Part shown: positions 1 to 13,265 of the stretch, one piece after another | How the letters are laid out: every line of letters begins with the position of its first letter | How positions within the stretch are numbered: position 1 is the stretch's first letter | Assembly: GCF_022539665.2 (NCBI RefSeq) | Contig: NC_081333.1 | Location: 10,104,971 to 10,168,970, forward strand | Source: Daphnia carinata | Taxonomy: Eukaryota; Arthropoda; Branchiopoda; Diplostraca; Daphniidae | Length of the DNA stretch: 64,000 bases | Direction: 5' to 3' | Made by a program: the position numbers and the translations under genes | The notes under the pieces: model-generated | The model's input: the letters and a program-made list of their open reading frames with translations, nothing else | What the model was told of the DNA's origin: nothing | The model's database searches: none

Positions 1-1836
1 AAAATGCAGAAAGAGTTCGTAAGTTATGGTATCATGTGATTAGCGATGGAAAAATTTGGAATCGTTGTCTTGAAAAGGTCTCTAATAATAGCTTTGATTT
101 TTTACGCAACTTCTCAAATCTTAATTATTTTTTAAAAGATGCTTCACAATCCTACTTTATGGAACATGTATCGTCGCTTTGATGCACCTCTGAGTAAGCC
201 TCATCCCATGGACATTCAAATCAGAGACCAAAGTTTTTTCAAGATGGCATGTCATACCGTAATGCGTTACCACCAGGTTAGGAAGATCACTTGAAACACG
301 GTGGTCATGTACCATACAGAAAATTAACAGCGTGATTAATATTACACCTCTATCTTATAGCGGCTCCTTTACAACTGGATGACGGGTGCGCAGCAAGAAG
401 AATCTCACGAAATTTATGTTTGCGGAACAACGGTTTCTTTCGATATGAATTCACAATACCTTGTAATAGGACAGCCTGATGGGAAAATACTTGTTCGAAT
501 GAGGGAAGATGTGGCACTTGAACCACAGAGTCATAAAATACAGGTATACGATTAAAAGTTTTATTATAAGATGGAAAAGAGATACGAATTCCTGTAAAAT
601 AAATCTTCTTGCCAATTTAGGAGCTAAAATTGGAAGGATCGCAATCAGGAATTCGTTGCATTCGGCTAAACGAGGAGAACATTCTAGTCTGCGGAGGAGC
701 ACAAGGTGTAGTTCAAATTTGGGACGTCTCCCGGGGAACACTTGTGAGTAATAATGAAATTTTTGCTAATTTAATAGCATTTAGTTATTTGTTCAATTTA
801 TAGGTTAAGCGATTTACTGAAAAACACGCCGACAGTATAGAACACGTGCAATTTGATAACAGAGTCGTAATAACAGGCTCCAGTATGCAGGTATTCATAC
901 TATACTTACATTTTTTTAAACATTTTGTGTGATCTCTGTCACTTATTCCCTCAAGGAAGCCGATCAGGGCCGCGTGACCATCTGGGATATAGGAAACTTG
1001 CCCCAAGTTTCGTTAAGAGGAGAAATTTTATTCCCATTGCAAAAAATTTTTGGTTTAGCATTAGATGACAAACATATTGTTGTCCTAGTCGGTCAAGCAC
1101 CCCTTTTTGAAATCCAAATCCGACTCAGGCACCATTCTTTGATTCTTGTACATTCCATGCACTATCGTTCACATGCATTCAGTGGATTTCACTGCCATGT
1201 TGGGTTTGTTGCTGCAGGTTCAGATGATGGGAAAATAAGGTAATCGTTTTACGTTTCTAACATTAAGGTCAATTTTTCAAAATGTTTTTGTATTGTAGAA
1301 TATGGGATGTTGGAACAGGGAAGTGCAAGCGAATTTTACTCCGACCGTCACATGATACTGGCCCATTCTGGTTGAGGTATTGAAAAAACTTGCATATGAT
1401 TCAGTGGTGGTACGTGATACTATAACCAAAAACTGTTGCATAATTCTAGATTCAATTCTAAGTTTTTGGTCACAAATAATTCAGGAGGAATCAGCATATG
1501 GAATTTTAAAGAAGCCGTCAATCCGCTTTTACATCCTTGCATGAAGCTCCACTGTTGCTCCTTCCGGGTAAGGTTTCTTCAAAATGTCCCCATGTAAAGT
1601 TGAGCTTGTTTAACACGACCACTTCCCAGCTTATTCCATGTTTCTGACGTGATCCATATATATTTTTTTTTAATACAGGCTTGCTCAAGTTCACAGTCAG
1701 ATCAGTGGCATTTCCAGATGGACGCTTTTGAGATTGTTAGATTCGAGCATCAAGGTGATGCCGGAATGTTACCCGACCTTCCAGGTAGGTATAGAGGGAA
1801 AAGCTTCATCATTCGACACCAATTTCTCGTCCAATA
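1..1836 (+). CDS. F-box/WD40-repeat protein, 3' part (5' end outside window)
   Basis: F-box/WD proteins are substrate receptors of SCF ubiquitin ligases: the F-box binds Skp1 and the WD propeller binds the target. The window opens inside a segment reading KLWYHVISDGKIWNRCLEK, typical of the end of an F-box. I read exons at about 1-77, 139-276, 361-543, 630-740, 805-890, 957-1241, 1300-1378, 1450-1568 and 1680-1836, joined by GT-AG introns. WD-like blades are visible as ILVCGGAQGVVQIWDVS (about 690-735), VTIWDIG (about 976), AAGSDDGKIRIWDVGTGKC (about 1213-1326) and NNSGGISIWNFKEA (about 1475-1515). The last exon ends in a stop at 1837. The family subtype cannot be named from this fragment. 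The 3' exons are repeated almost exactly after 61092. Confidence 0.7.
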
Positions 1837-1837
1837 G

Positions 1838-2840
1838 TGTTAGTGCGACAATTCTCCTATTTAAGAGAGATCGTCGTTAAAGAAATTTTTTAGAATCTTT
1901 TTCAAAAGATTATGATTTGACTTTGTATTGCATGGGAGTATCTGCGTTCATTATTATTCTAACAGTTGGCTCGTTGTAGTACTGATACTATTTTCCTTAC
2001 TTTGCATTATGTTAGGAATTTTAATACACTCGATTAAGTGCCAATACCGTTTTAGTCATTTAGGGAAAACGTGTAACCTTATATTGCCGATTCAAGTTTA
2101 TAGCAAAATACCTCATACACGGAAGCTTAGTTCTACATTTTACTGGGAAACCTCTGCTTTAACAGGTTCCTATTTCAGTATACGTTGAACCCTAATTAAA
2201 TTTCCCTTAAGTAACGTTCATACATGATTTGATTATCTAGCCGTCGTTGATCTTATGACGAATGAACTTGTAAAGAGATTTGAAATTAATATTGATGCAG
2301 CAAACTAGGTTGTTTGACTTTGCAAGGTTGCCAGTCGTTTCATAGTATGAATGAACGCGTATTTTTCGGGCATTTCCACGTCGACAACTAAAATACTAAA
2401 AATATAAAAATCCTTATAGAAGACTTACTATACGTATTTTAAAATGAAATGTTTCCTTAAATATTGTTTTGCCCAGATTACGAAGCATTTTCGTAAAAAA
2501 TTTATTAAATTTTTTCTAATTATGACTTGGGCAATGTTGGCTTTTTAGTCTACTGTCAAGTTGCAGAAACAGGATTTTGGTACTTTTGGTATGCTATCTT
2601 CTAGTCCATGAATTGGGTCATCTTTGATCGAACTAACCGGAAAGTATGACCCTAATTGGAATACCTTAGAAGTTGTATGTTATAATTTAAGAGTAAAGTT
2701 TTATTAGTGTACTAAAGGTCGTATTTTGACGTTTTCCAAAGAAAACTACCTTCTAAATGGTTTACACTGTGGACTGTAGTGACTGAGATACAGTTTTTTT
2801 TCTAACTTCATTAATAACTGAGTTTATTTTTTTCTTAGCA
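1838..2840. other. Spacer and probable 5' intron of the Sec24 gene
   Basis: No convincing coding exon. AT-rich sequence with a pyrimidine tract and splice acceptor (TTTTTTTCTTAG) just before the Sec24 ATG, which suggests that an upstream noncoding exon of Sec24 lies here. The stretch reappears almost unchanged at about 61480-62480. Confidence 0.5.
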
Positions 2841-5800
2841 ATGGCTTCCCAGCCTCCTGTTCAATATAATGTGATGTCGCCAGCAAGGCCTAATGTGACA
2901 GGAACTTCCCAACCACCCATACTTCAACGTCCAATAGCAAGTAATGGGATTGGACAACCATCAACTGGTTCTCGATTTCCCGTGCCTGCAACATCAAATT
3001 CTGTTCCTGTGTTAGCCAACACAAATTCACAGTGGGCTAGACCCCCTGTTTCAAGCCAGTTTGCACCAAGTCTGATGAGTCAACCCAGTTTTACAGCAGG
3101 AGGTCAACAACAGTATAACCCAGCAATTCCTGGACAAAACTCACCAAGGCCTGTGTTGGAAACTCTGAGCTCAAGACCTCCCAGCAGTTCTTCAGGTATC
3201 TACTTTTGTGTCTGCATATTTTATTTAAAGAATGAAACTGCAAGAAAGAACAAAATTGTGGTGTAATATTACCTCCATTAATTTGTCACACTTAAAGGTA
3301 CAATTTTTGTTATTGAATTTCTTAGTTCATTTTCCCATAAACTTTTTTTAAAATGGACATTCAGTTCAGAAATTGGTCAATTTGTGCTTGTGCCAAATAA
3401 CAGGATGTACTTGTTTTGAATCTAGTTTTAAAAATTTTGCATTTTTTACTTCTGTTTTTCGTTTTCTGATAGAAAACTGATGAACAAGGTGTATCCACTA
3501 CTTTTATCTGTCTTCTAAAGACATAGTTAGTTCTTTAAGGTAAATCAACAAAGATTATTCTTTAAGTTAACAATTTTCTGTCTTAGCTTTAGGTCCCCCT
3601 TTGAACAGTTATCAAAGTGGTCAGTCCAACATTAATGGAAACTTGGGCCCTCCATTGGCGAATGGTGTGAGAACCCCAACAGCTTATTCCGATGTTAACT
3701 ACTCTGCCCCTGCGTCCAGCAGCATGGGATACTGCTCACCTGTAGGACCTCAATATGCTTCACAAAATTTCATGCCGCCCCAGTTACACCCTGGAACAGG
3801 CCCTCCGATGGGGAGACCAGCTGGGCCCCCCGTACCTCAGCAACAGTATAATACTGGATATCCAAGTTACTCATCAGCATCTGGTCAATTACCACCAATT
3901 TCTGGTATTCACACTCAGCAGGTTGTTAAAAACAAAAGTAGTTTTTTTTTCAAATTTCCTCTCCGACCAATTAAGTGACAGAGTAGTAACTAACCATATT
4001 ACTTCCGCAGCTAAGTTATCCTGCTGCACCTGTGTTACCTAATGCTCCAGTCAACCAGTTTCCAAATTTTAATTCAACTATGGACAAGATGACGTCGCAA
4101 ATGAACAGCATGTCTGTAACTCAAACAGGATTTGACAAAATTTGGGTAGGTTTTCGGTTCTGCATTAATGCCACGTTAGCTTCCTGTTGAATATTAACTT
4201 ACCGACATTTATTTTTTGCTGAAGGGCCACGAAAACGTGGATTTACTCCAAGTGCGAAATATTTTGCCAGCTCAAGGTGTGGAAACTCCTCGTATCCGCC
4301 TTAGACAAGAACATTTAAATAATGTACATTGCAGCCACGACATCTTTCGCTGTACTTTGACGAAAATTCCTGAAACGAATTCCATTTTGCAAAAATCTCG
4401 TCTCCCACTGGGAGTGTTGATACATCCCTTCAAAGATTTGACGGTAAACAATTAAGAACCCTATGTCGAAATCTACGTTAAATACTAACAGGTTTCATTT
4501 TGCCCTCTTTCAGCAATTGCCTGTAATACAGTGTCAAACTATCGTTCGCTGCCGATCTTGTCGGACGTACATCAATCCTTTCGTTTATTTTGTGGATCAG
4601 CGGCGATGGAAATGCAATTTGTGCTTCCGAGTGAACGACTGTAAGAATAATTCAACGTTATAATCCAAGTTAATAGGCATTTCGGCTAAGCATACCTAAA
4701 TCATTATTTGTCTGGTGGCTAGTGCCTGATGAGTTCCAATACGATCCGATGAGCAACAGTTACGGCGATCCTACACGCCGCCCTGAAATAAAAAATGCTA
4801 CTATTGAATTTATAGCTCCAGCTGAATACATGGTACGTGGCACAAAAATTCTGTTCTATTCTATGTTCCATGCATAAACGATCTTCTTGTGGTTTCTGTT
4901 TAACTTAGCTTCGACCTCCCCAGCCTCCTGTTTATCTTTATCTTTTGGATGTCAGTCACGTAGCAGTTGAAACGGGCTATTTGAAGCTTTTTTGTGATGT
5001 TCTTTTGGAAGAGCTGGAAAAAATTCCAGGGGATAGCAGAACGCAGATTGGTTTCATAACGTTTGCCAGCAGCGTTCAGTTCTATAATCTCGCGGAGAAC
5101 TTAAATCAACCACACCAATTGGTTGTGTCGGATATCGAGGATATCTTTCTACCATGTCCTAACGATTTGTTGGTAAATTTAAATGAAAGTAAGAGGCTGG
5201 TCATTGAACTCTTAGAACAACTCCCTGTTAAATTCAACAACACAGCGGAGTGCAGTAGTGCCTTGGGGGCTGCTTTACAGGTATTTTTGTTTGACAAAAT
5301 TGTATTAAACGCTGTCTTATAATCGTTTAAAAAATAGGCTGCATATAAGATGGTAAGTCCCACTGGCGGTCGTATTACGGTATTCCAAGCATCGTTACCT
5401 AATATTGGTCCGGGAGCCCTAAAGCCGAGGGAAGACCCGAATCAGCGAGCAGCCAAAGATGTGCCTAACTTGAATGCGGCCACGGATTTCTATAAAAAAT
5501 TTGCTCTCGATTGTTCTGGTCAGCAAGTGGCAGTAGACCTGTTTTTGCTGGGTGGTCAATATATGGATATTGCTTCACTCTGTGAGTATTACCTAACTGG
5601 TGTTTTTATTTGCATCAATCTAATGTTTTTTCTTCTTGGCCTTCACAGCGTGTGCGTCAAAATTCTCTGGTGGATGTATGTATCATTTCCCGAGCTTCCA
5701 CTACGTCCACAACTTGCCACAGGTTGAACGGTTGGAACATTCTTTGCGTCGGTATCTAACGCGCAAGATTGGCTTTGAATCCGTGATGCGTATTCGCTGT

Positions 5801-7199
5801 ACTCATGGCCTATCAATCCATACTTTCCACGGAAATTTTTTTGTGCGTTCGACTGATTTATTATCTCTGCCAAATATTAACCCGGACGCAGGATTTGGTC
5901 TACAAGTTTCAATTGACGAAAATTTAAGCGAAGTCCAAAACATATGCTTTCAGGCAGCACTTCTTTACACTTCAAGCAAAGGTAACGTTTCATTACTTCA
6001 AATTTTATTCACTCTAATGAACCCTACCATGTTCGGAATAGGTGAGAGACGTATACGAGTACACACGATGTGTTTGCCGATCGCCAGCACGGTTGCAGAC
6101 GTCATTCAGTCGGCAGATCAGCAGTGCATTGTCGGGTTATTAGCTAAAATGGGTAAACTGCCCTTCATATATTTTTAAATGATTTCGTTATCGTAATTCA
6201 ATGGAAATTTTCACTTTTCTAGCCGTCGACCGTTCGCTGCATTCGAGTATCAGTGACGCGCGAGATGCCATTGTCAATGTTTGTGTAGACGTTTTATCAG
6301 CCTATAAAGCAACCATGAGCTCTGCAACATCAGGACTGTACGCACCTTCCAACCTAAGGTTGTTGCCTCTATATTTGGCGGCTCTATTGAAATCGGTTTG
6401 TTTTGTTTGAAACTACGTTTGCAGAAAGCTTTACGTCCATTTTTTTTAACACGTAGGTTGCCTTCAGAACTGGGCAAAGCACACGACTGGATGACCGAGT
6501 CTTTGCCATGAACCAGCTGAAAGTATTGCCTTTATCTCAACTAATTCTGTCCGTTTACCCGGATCTGTATGCAATTCACAATTTGCACGATCAAGTAAAC
6601 CAGGAATTCCGCATGTCAGTCTAAATTTGAAATAAAATAAAAAAATTTCGGACAGGGAGCCATAAGTCAAGGAGAGATGGTGATACCTCAACCTGGGCGT
6701 TTACATCTTTCTGCGGAAATGGTCGATTCGTCTGGGGCATATCTACTTGACACTGGGGATGTCATTTACCTATATGTCGGCCGCAATGTTCATCCAGCTT
6801 TCGTAGAAAATGTACTTGGTTCATCGAATTTCCAATCTTTGCCAGAGCAAATGGTGAGATTACTGTATGTGGAATAGTAGGCTAGATATTTTTTTCTTAA
6901 CTTGCATTTTTCGCAGTTCGAGTTGCCTGAACTAGAAACGGCTGAATCAGAAAGGCTAAGGAACTTTTTGATTCATTTGCAAAATCAGAGACCGTATCCA
7001 GCTGTGCTACAGCTCATCAGGTACAATTCTTTTGATGAGTCAACTTTTAGTGGAACTCCGCACAATGTGGTTTATCTTTTCTTTCAGGGAAGACAGTCAA
7101 ATTCGTCACCTCTTCTCGAGTCATCTTGTCGACGGTCGGACGGAGTCCTCGCTTTCGTACTACGAATTCTTGCAGCATCTAAAGAATCAGATAAAATAA
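2841..7199 (+). CDS. Sec24: Sec24-type COPII coat cargo adaptor (Sec24A/B class)
   Basis: Sec24 pairs with Sec23 in the inner COPII coat at ER exit sites and binds export signals of cargo. The ATG follows a splice acceptor and opens a Pro/Gln/Ser-rich N-terminal tail (2841-4145), as expected for Sec24A/B. The zinc finger follows (about 4555-4635, CRSC...CNLC). The trunk (vWA-like) domain begins near 4730 (LPDEFQYDP, YLYLLDVS), then beta-sandwich and helical segments (LWTTS-free; MCLPIASTVADVIQSADQQ near 6070), and a gelsolin-like domain (YLLDTGDVIYLYVGRNVHP, 6740-6795). About a dozen short GT-AG introns keep frame throughout. The final exon begins near 7086 and stops at 7199, with AATAAA close behind (about 7208). 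No frame break was seen in this copy. Its 5' half is duplicated at 62486-64000. Confidence 0.93.
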
Positions 7200-7797
7200 C
7201 CTCACAATAAAATAATTCTTCAATATCGCACTTTTCTAATTTCGGTTTTAGCCAACGAGGTATGTGATTGGTGTTTGTTAATTTGGCATTTCCGAACCAA
7301 TCCATACATGGGGACAAGTAATAACTGTGTTTGCATACCTTGGGCCGTCTTTTTGTACAACTGTAGCATTAGATCAAGCCAATTGTAAGAGGGAATTTTG
7401 CGCCACGCAAAAGTGCTGCTGATTGTTTGCGTTTGTTTTGGAATAAGTTTCGTTGGGATTCTTTCCAAAATATTTTATAATACCAAAACTGGATTGTTGA
7501 CTCTTTTGAGCAAAATTCACTCTTCATTCCCATTTCCCTGTTGCATCCAAAACCTGTATGAGTGGTTTGTCTATTAGGATGTCATCTTATAGCAAAAATA
7601 ATCGAATTCTATACACAATTGTAAAGAAAACCCTACCAATTTGCTCTGTCAAATAAACATTGTATTATCAGTTATCACAGTATTTTGTCTACTGTTTTAT
7701 CTGTGCCATTTAGACCAATTTACAAGGAGATGGCATCAGCTCATCTATAAGGTGTGCAATTACGCATCACCCAGTGCTTTTGTCGTTGGTGAACTGC

Positions 7798-9080
7798 CGA
7801 AAATTGATCTATCGGCATCATCTCCTCCTTGTAGATTCGGCATATCTTTCTAGCCAAGTAGCGAATTCGCCCAAGTCTGGCAAAGGTACCACAGATGATT
7901 TTTCTTTGATGTGGAGAGCCCATTTTCCCCGCAAATCTTCAGATATCTTGTTCACTAAACCAGAGAGTTCCAGAGCAGCGAAACTATGAATCTCGTTTGC
8001 ACAACCCACCGCCTTCAAAATTGCTAAAATGTGTTGTACTTTTTCGGATAAGTCGCCAAGCGAAGACTGTAGATTGTTCGAGTCGATTGGAACCAATTTC
8101 CTAAGCCCTTCAAAGCACGAGCGAACCACTAGTAAAGGGTGTCCATAGTGGTTACTGAGATGAGTGAGCAGCTTGCGATAGCGGCCAGGGTGGCTAAAAT
8201 GCGACACAAATTTTTGGCGGAGTTCAGGTGAAAGAAGTTCTTCCAAGTAGATCATCCGCAGTGTATCGTTGGGCATTGCATCGTGGATCCATGTCTTGAA
8301 GCGTTGTATGAAAAAAGGCCAGTCCATGGGGTTGCCGGTAAACGGCTCCAAGCCAACGTGAGGCGGCCAGGAAGATTGATCGCCAACGCACCAGTCCCAA
8401 CAACAGAATGAATTACTGGAAGTCGGGGACGGTGGCAACACTCGTTCATCCAGTGAAAATTCAGCTGAAGAAGGCAGCTGAGCGATCCAGGAATCTGGAA
8501 GCGAACACGGTTGACAGTGGGGAATGGAAGGAATGGACGCTGAGGAAGACAGTGTGGAATTCGTTTTGCTAAGACAATATCGTTCTTCTCGATTTTGCTG
8601 CTCTAGCTGTTGGAAGTGATCCATCCGCTGAATTTCTCGACGAGTTTTCTCTAGTTCTTGGTGTCTTTTTTCGGATTCCGGACTGCGTCTATTACCTAAA
8701 GTTCCTCTTTCGCCCTATGTTTGAGTATGTTAATTTCCATATTTGAAGTTATGGATGCCGTTTTTGGTTATATGGACTAATTGATTAAATTTTACCTTGA
8801 CAGCATGACTGCTTTCTAAGTACTGTGACATTTGACTGGTGCTGCTCGATCGCCGGAGACAGCCAAACAACTCTTGCTTTCCCTCATCAGAAGCTGCCTT
8901 CGTTTGCATGTGATGTTGAACCTTAGAAGTTGTTCGAGTGAACCGTACTTTGGCTGTTTGCCGGTAAAAATGGGAGCAACCAGAATCGTTTTCAGATTCA
9001 CTGCCAGTCGAATCGTACGATTCTTCACATGCAGAATAACGATAGCCGGTACCTTTACCATTAGAGTGTACTGACGACAT
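7798..9080 (-). CDS. DUF1759 (Pao-type gag-like) domain protein, two or more exons
   Basis: The main exon (7818 to about 8690, minus) starts with a charged, coiled-coil-like stretch (RHQELEKTRREIQRM, about 8630-8675), then a Ser/Pro-rich linker. It then carries a DUF1759-like domain: LEPFTGNPMDWPFFIQRFKT, followed by LSPELRQKF and a long helical run to about 7830. DUF1759 is known mainly from the gag region of BEL/Pao elements and from lone host copies. An upstream exon with ATG at 9078-9080 encodes a Ser-rich segment with NDSGCSHFYRQTAKVRF. I could not settle the splice joining the two: the simplest join runs out of frame. I saw no protease, reverse transcriptase or integrase, and no LTRs nearby. 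It is either a remnant or a domesticated gag-like gene. Confidence 0.6.
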
Positions 9081-9239
9081 GGCAACTGAAACCACGTGGT
9101 GGCCTTGGGCGACTGTGAAAATTGACAAATTGTTCTGGATGTTACATTTAAGCCACAAAAATTCTTACCTGAAACGTGATGAAATTTATAGAACAAGATA
9201 GTGGATAACTAAACTGTGGCACAATCGAGAAAAATTATT

Positions 9240-9600
9240 GGCGTCGCTTTAAAGTTCAACGACGTCTCGTGTTTCACTGTGACTCGTGACTGCCGTGCGA
9301 GTTGTGAACTGTGAAGCACAGGGCCGAGTAGTACTAATAGCAATGTGGTGGACCCTAAATCAACCCATTTTTAAAATCGAGGGTGTGGTAGTGAATCAAA
9401 TGAGGTACAATATCGTGCAACAAACGAAATCGCGCGCTCAGCCTTGTTCACTTTTGATATACGTTTCGTGTGACTGCAAAGATCATGTGAGCTATCTATA
9501 AAACCCTTACTGCCAACAAAACCTTACTCTCTCAGTAAAGGCACACTATAAGTACCTTGACAAAAATAAAAGTATGCCATTAACCGAACATACATTGAAA
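9240..9600. other. Spacer before the coiled-coil repeat cluster
   Basis: No recognisable gene. Short open frames here lack introns with good signals and resemble nothing known to me. Confidence 0.4.
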
Positions 9601-9800
9601 TTTCTTTATATTGCTATGGCAATCCGTTTTATATGGCAATCCGTTTTACATTTAAAAAAAAAAAAATGTCGAAAAAAAAAAAAAAAATCGCACTTTTTTC
9701 TTTTTTTCCGACACGTAGCCATCTACCGCTCAGACTCATTATTACTGGCGTAGGCAATTTCAGTCCATTGGATGCCATTCGCAGTTAGTTCAGTAGCGTG
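9601..9800 (+). repeat. A-tract unit preceding coiled-coil copy A
   Basis: Contains ATGGCAATCCGTTTTACA, two runs of 13-15 A, then TTTTTTCC and GACACGTAGCCATCTACCGC. The same module is found, partly in tandem, at 15920-16300 ahead of copy D. It therefore sits upstream of two of the four gene copies. Confidence 0.7.
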
Positions 9801-9838
9801 GCTGGAGAACAAAGCGTGGCTGGAGGAACAATTGAAAA

Positions 9839-11150
9839 ATGGATAAGATAATACAACAAAAGGATGGTAAGTATAAACATTATTATATTGGTTTTCAATT
9901 ATTAATTATTGTTTATTAGATCAAATTATGAAGCTGCAGGCCCAATTATTGGAACAACACAAAATATTAGATAACAGCAAAGCTAAGGATGGTAAGGCCT
10001 AATACGTAATGATTCTATTTATTTGCTTTTATTCATTTGTGTTTTGTAGCTCAAATTTTGAGTCTACAAGCTCAGCTAGGGGAGAAGAACAAATTGGAAC
10101 GGAACAGTTTCCAAACAGTGAAGGAGGTTTTTCCAAACTCATCCCTAACTGAACGTGAGGATGAATTGGCATTAGGCGAACACAGTCAGGTACCTAAACT
10201 TTTCAAATAAGAATTCAAAATAAGTATAGAATTTTAACAAGCAATGATTTATTGTTTAGTTATTCAGTCCACCATCAGACAGTGCGTTAAATTTAAATTC
10301 TGTTAGTGCTGCACTAAAAGAATTGTTCGTAATCAGTCCATGCAGCGATGGAACTGAACAATTGTGGGACCGTATTTGGGCTGAAAATGGGTGTGGTACG
10401 GAAACCCAGAAATGGCACGAGTTCAACCTAAAACATGGATTAGGTACTTCCCGGTTCTTTGTCTATCGAAAAAGTATTTTGAATGCTATTATTTTGCATT
10501 CACAGAATTTTAGCGGGGGATCAAGTCAAATATGGAAGTGTTACAGGATGGAAGAGTCAGCCTGTAGTTGAAAAAACACAGAGTGCATTACCGTTAAGGT
10601 GTGAGGTAAAGTAATAGAGTGATGCAAGTTGTCTAATGAGAAGTACCATATTGTGTTAATGAATCTGGTACAACAGCAATCCTTTATAGTTCTGTCACAG
10701 CTAGAAGCCTCAAATAATTCTGCTTCTCTTGCTAAAGAACAACTTGTCCTTTACGTTCACAGTGTTGGTGAAACTGGGTACTTAAATGGCCCTAAGATTT
10801 TGCTGCCGTTGCAGAGATGAACATCATACATGGACTCTTTAGGTATGAAAGGAATTTTCTTCAAATAATTTTGAATTTATGGCAAAGCATTTCTCCTGCT
10901 TTTTGCCAACCATGTCTAATCTAAAAAAAAAATTATCCAATAGGAAAGGATTTTCAGCATACTGGGAACACAACTATCAACAATGCAACATTCTACGCGT
11001 GCTATTTTATCATTCAAGAGCCTTATACAATGATTTTCATCTGCAATTTGTATGGCCTTTCCCAAGCTTCTGCCAGAAGTTGAATCTATAAGTCATGTAA
11101 GTCACATGAGCAACAATTGAGATGCTTAATGGTGTTGTTTTTCTTTTCTC
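9839..11150 (+). pseudogene. Coiled-coil repeat gene, copy A (broken)
   Basis: Unrecognised gene. Exon 1 starts with ATG (MDKIIQQKD) and ends in GATG|GTAAGT. Exon 2 (about 9920-9991) and exon 3 (about 10050-10187) join by small GT-AG introns to give a heptad-like run (MKLQAQLLEQHKI, then LSLQAQLGEKNKLERN), consistent with a short coiled coil. Exon 4 (about 10259-10443) contains EQLWDRIWAENGCGTETQKW. The next exon carries a stop (AATTTTAGC) soon after its acceptor. A later open block reads EKYHIVLMNLVQQQSFIVLS (about 10638-10697). Copy A is in direct tandem with copy B, with a period of about 1.37 kb. Function unknown; a transposon-encoded protein or a lineage-specific gene are both possible. 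Confidence 0.55.
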
Positions 11151-11164
11151 AGCATAGGTTAATA

Positions 11165-13265
11165 GTAACGTGGATGGAGAGAATAACGCGTGGCTGGAGG
11201 AACAATTGAAAAATGGATAAGATAATACAACAAAAGGATGGTAAGTATAAACATTATTATATTGGTTTTCAATTATTAATTATTGTTTATTAGATCAAAT
11301 TATGAAGCTGCAGGCCCAATTATTGGAACAACACAAAATATTAGATAACAGCAAAGCTAAGGATGGTAAGGGCTTATACGTAATGATTCTATTTATTTGC
11401 TTTTATTCATTTGTGTTTTGTAGCTCAAATTTTGAGTCTACAAGCTCAGCTAGGGGAAAAGAACAAATTGGAATGGAACAGTTTCCAAACAGTGAAGGAG
11501 GTTTTTCCAAACTCATCCCTAACTGAACATGAGGATGAATTGGCATTAGGCGAACACAGTCAGGTACCTAAACTTTTCAAATAAGAATTCAAAATAAGTA
11601 TAGAATTTTAACAAACAATTATTTATTGCTTAGTTATTCAGTCTACCACCTGACAGTGTGTTAAAGTTAAATTCTGTTAGTGCTGCACTAAAAGAATTGT
11701 TAGTAATAAGTCAATGCAGCGAAGGAATTGAACAATTGTGGGATCGTATTTGGGCTGAAAATAGGTGTGGTACGGAAACCCAGAAATAGCATGAGTTCAA
11801 CATAAAACATGAATTAGGTACTTTTCGGTTTTTTGTCTATCGAAACAGTATTTTTAATGCTATTATTTTGCATTCACAGAATTCTAGTGGGGAATCAAGT
11901 CAAGTCTAGAAGTGTTACAGGATGGAAGAGTGAGCCTACAGTTGAAAAACACTGAAAGTGCATTACCATTAAGGTATGAGGTAAAGTAATAGAGTATGCA
12001 AATTGTCTAATGAGAAGTACCATCTTGTGTGAATGAATCCTGTGTAACAGCAATCCTTTATAGTTCTGTTATAGCTAGAAGCCTCAAATAATTCTGCTTC
12101 TCTTGCTAAAGAACAACTTGTCCTTTACACTCAGAGTGTTGGTGAAGCTGGGTACTTAAATGGCCCTAAAGATGTTTCACTTCACTGGCATTGCAGCGAT
12201 GAACATCATACATGGACTCTTTAGGTATGAAAGGATTTTTCTTCAAAAATTTTGAATTTATGATGAAGAATTTCTCCTCCTTTTTGCCAACCAGGTCTTA
12301 TCTACAAAAAAAAATTTATCCAATAGGAAAGGATTTTCAGCATACTGGGAACACAACTATCAACAATGCAACATTCTAGGGGTGTTATTTTATCCTTCAA
12401 GAGCCTTATACAATGATTTTTATCTACAATTTGTATGGCCTTTCCCGAGCTTCTGCCAGAAGTTGAATCTATGAGTCATGTAAGTCACATGAGCAACAAT
12501 TGAGATGCTTAATGGTGTTGTTTTTCTTTTCTCAGTGTAGGTTAATAGTAACATTGGATCTGAAAAAATTCTTGGTTGGGGCATGACACTGAATAAATTG
12601 TAATGATTGGATGGATGACATGATATTTCTATACTTCATTCGGATTCCCGAGACGGTATTTGATATTTAAAAAATTGAAGTGCATATCTGGGCTCCCTTC
12701 CTTTCCGTAGCCCCGTTTCCCCTTGACTCGTAATAAGCCCGTAGGGGGTCATGCCCCTACTGTACGGTATATATAAAAATAACATATACCGAGGTTTGGA
12801 GGGCTCTGGCCGGAAAGGGGACGTGGGGGTCCGCTTAGTCCGATGATGTGTTCACGGAGGGCGACGTGGCTATCCACAAATCCGAACTAAAGGTTAATCG
12901 CTCCAGTAAAAATGTTCCATATCTTCGGCTCTTCTTCCGGCTTCTCTTAGCCAATCACCGGGTAATCTCCCCGGTGGGTCAACAAGGCAGTGTCTCCCCC
13001 TGTCTGGGTTGACGGCAACTTTTGAAAGGGCTATTGTGCCTTTTTAAAGTTGCAAAAATAATTGTAATGTGCAGAGAATTGTCAATAAAATTTTTTTTAT
13101 AAAATATTTTTTGCAAAATTCGTTTCTTTCATTGTCTGTATTCGCTGTGTTCACACGTTACACTTTTTATATTTAGGTTGCTTAATTCACCTTTATTGTT
13201 TTTGTCACCTTTGATGGTAAGCATTGTTTCCATTGGTTTATCGTTTATCTGTAACTATTATTTAT
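11165..13265 (+). repeat. Left arm of a ~2.1 kb palindrome, containing coiled-coil copy B
   Basis: This arm reads, in reverse complement, as 13765-15840. It holds copy B (ATG 11213-11215) with the same exon pattern as copy A, but exon 4 has TAG where copies A and C have TGG (GAAATAGCA near 11786). Copy B is therefore disrupted. In copy B the last block ends GPKDVSLHWHCSDEHHTWTL before a stop. From about 12550 to 13265 the arm carries extra sequence not attached to copy A or D, without a gene I recognise. It ends near TTGGTTTATCGTTTATCTGTAA. Confidence 0.8.

Noticed and set aside
12660-13060. Possible rRNA or structured RNA in the GC-richer part of the palindrome arm
   Set aside because: No rRNA landmark recognised. 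The segment is simply part of both palindrome arms.
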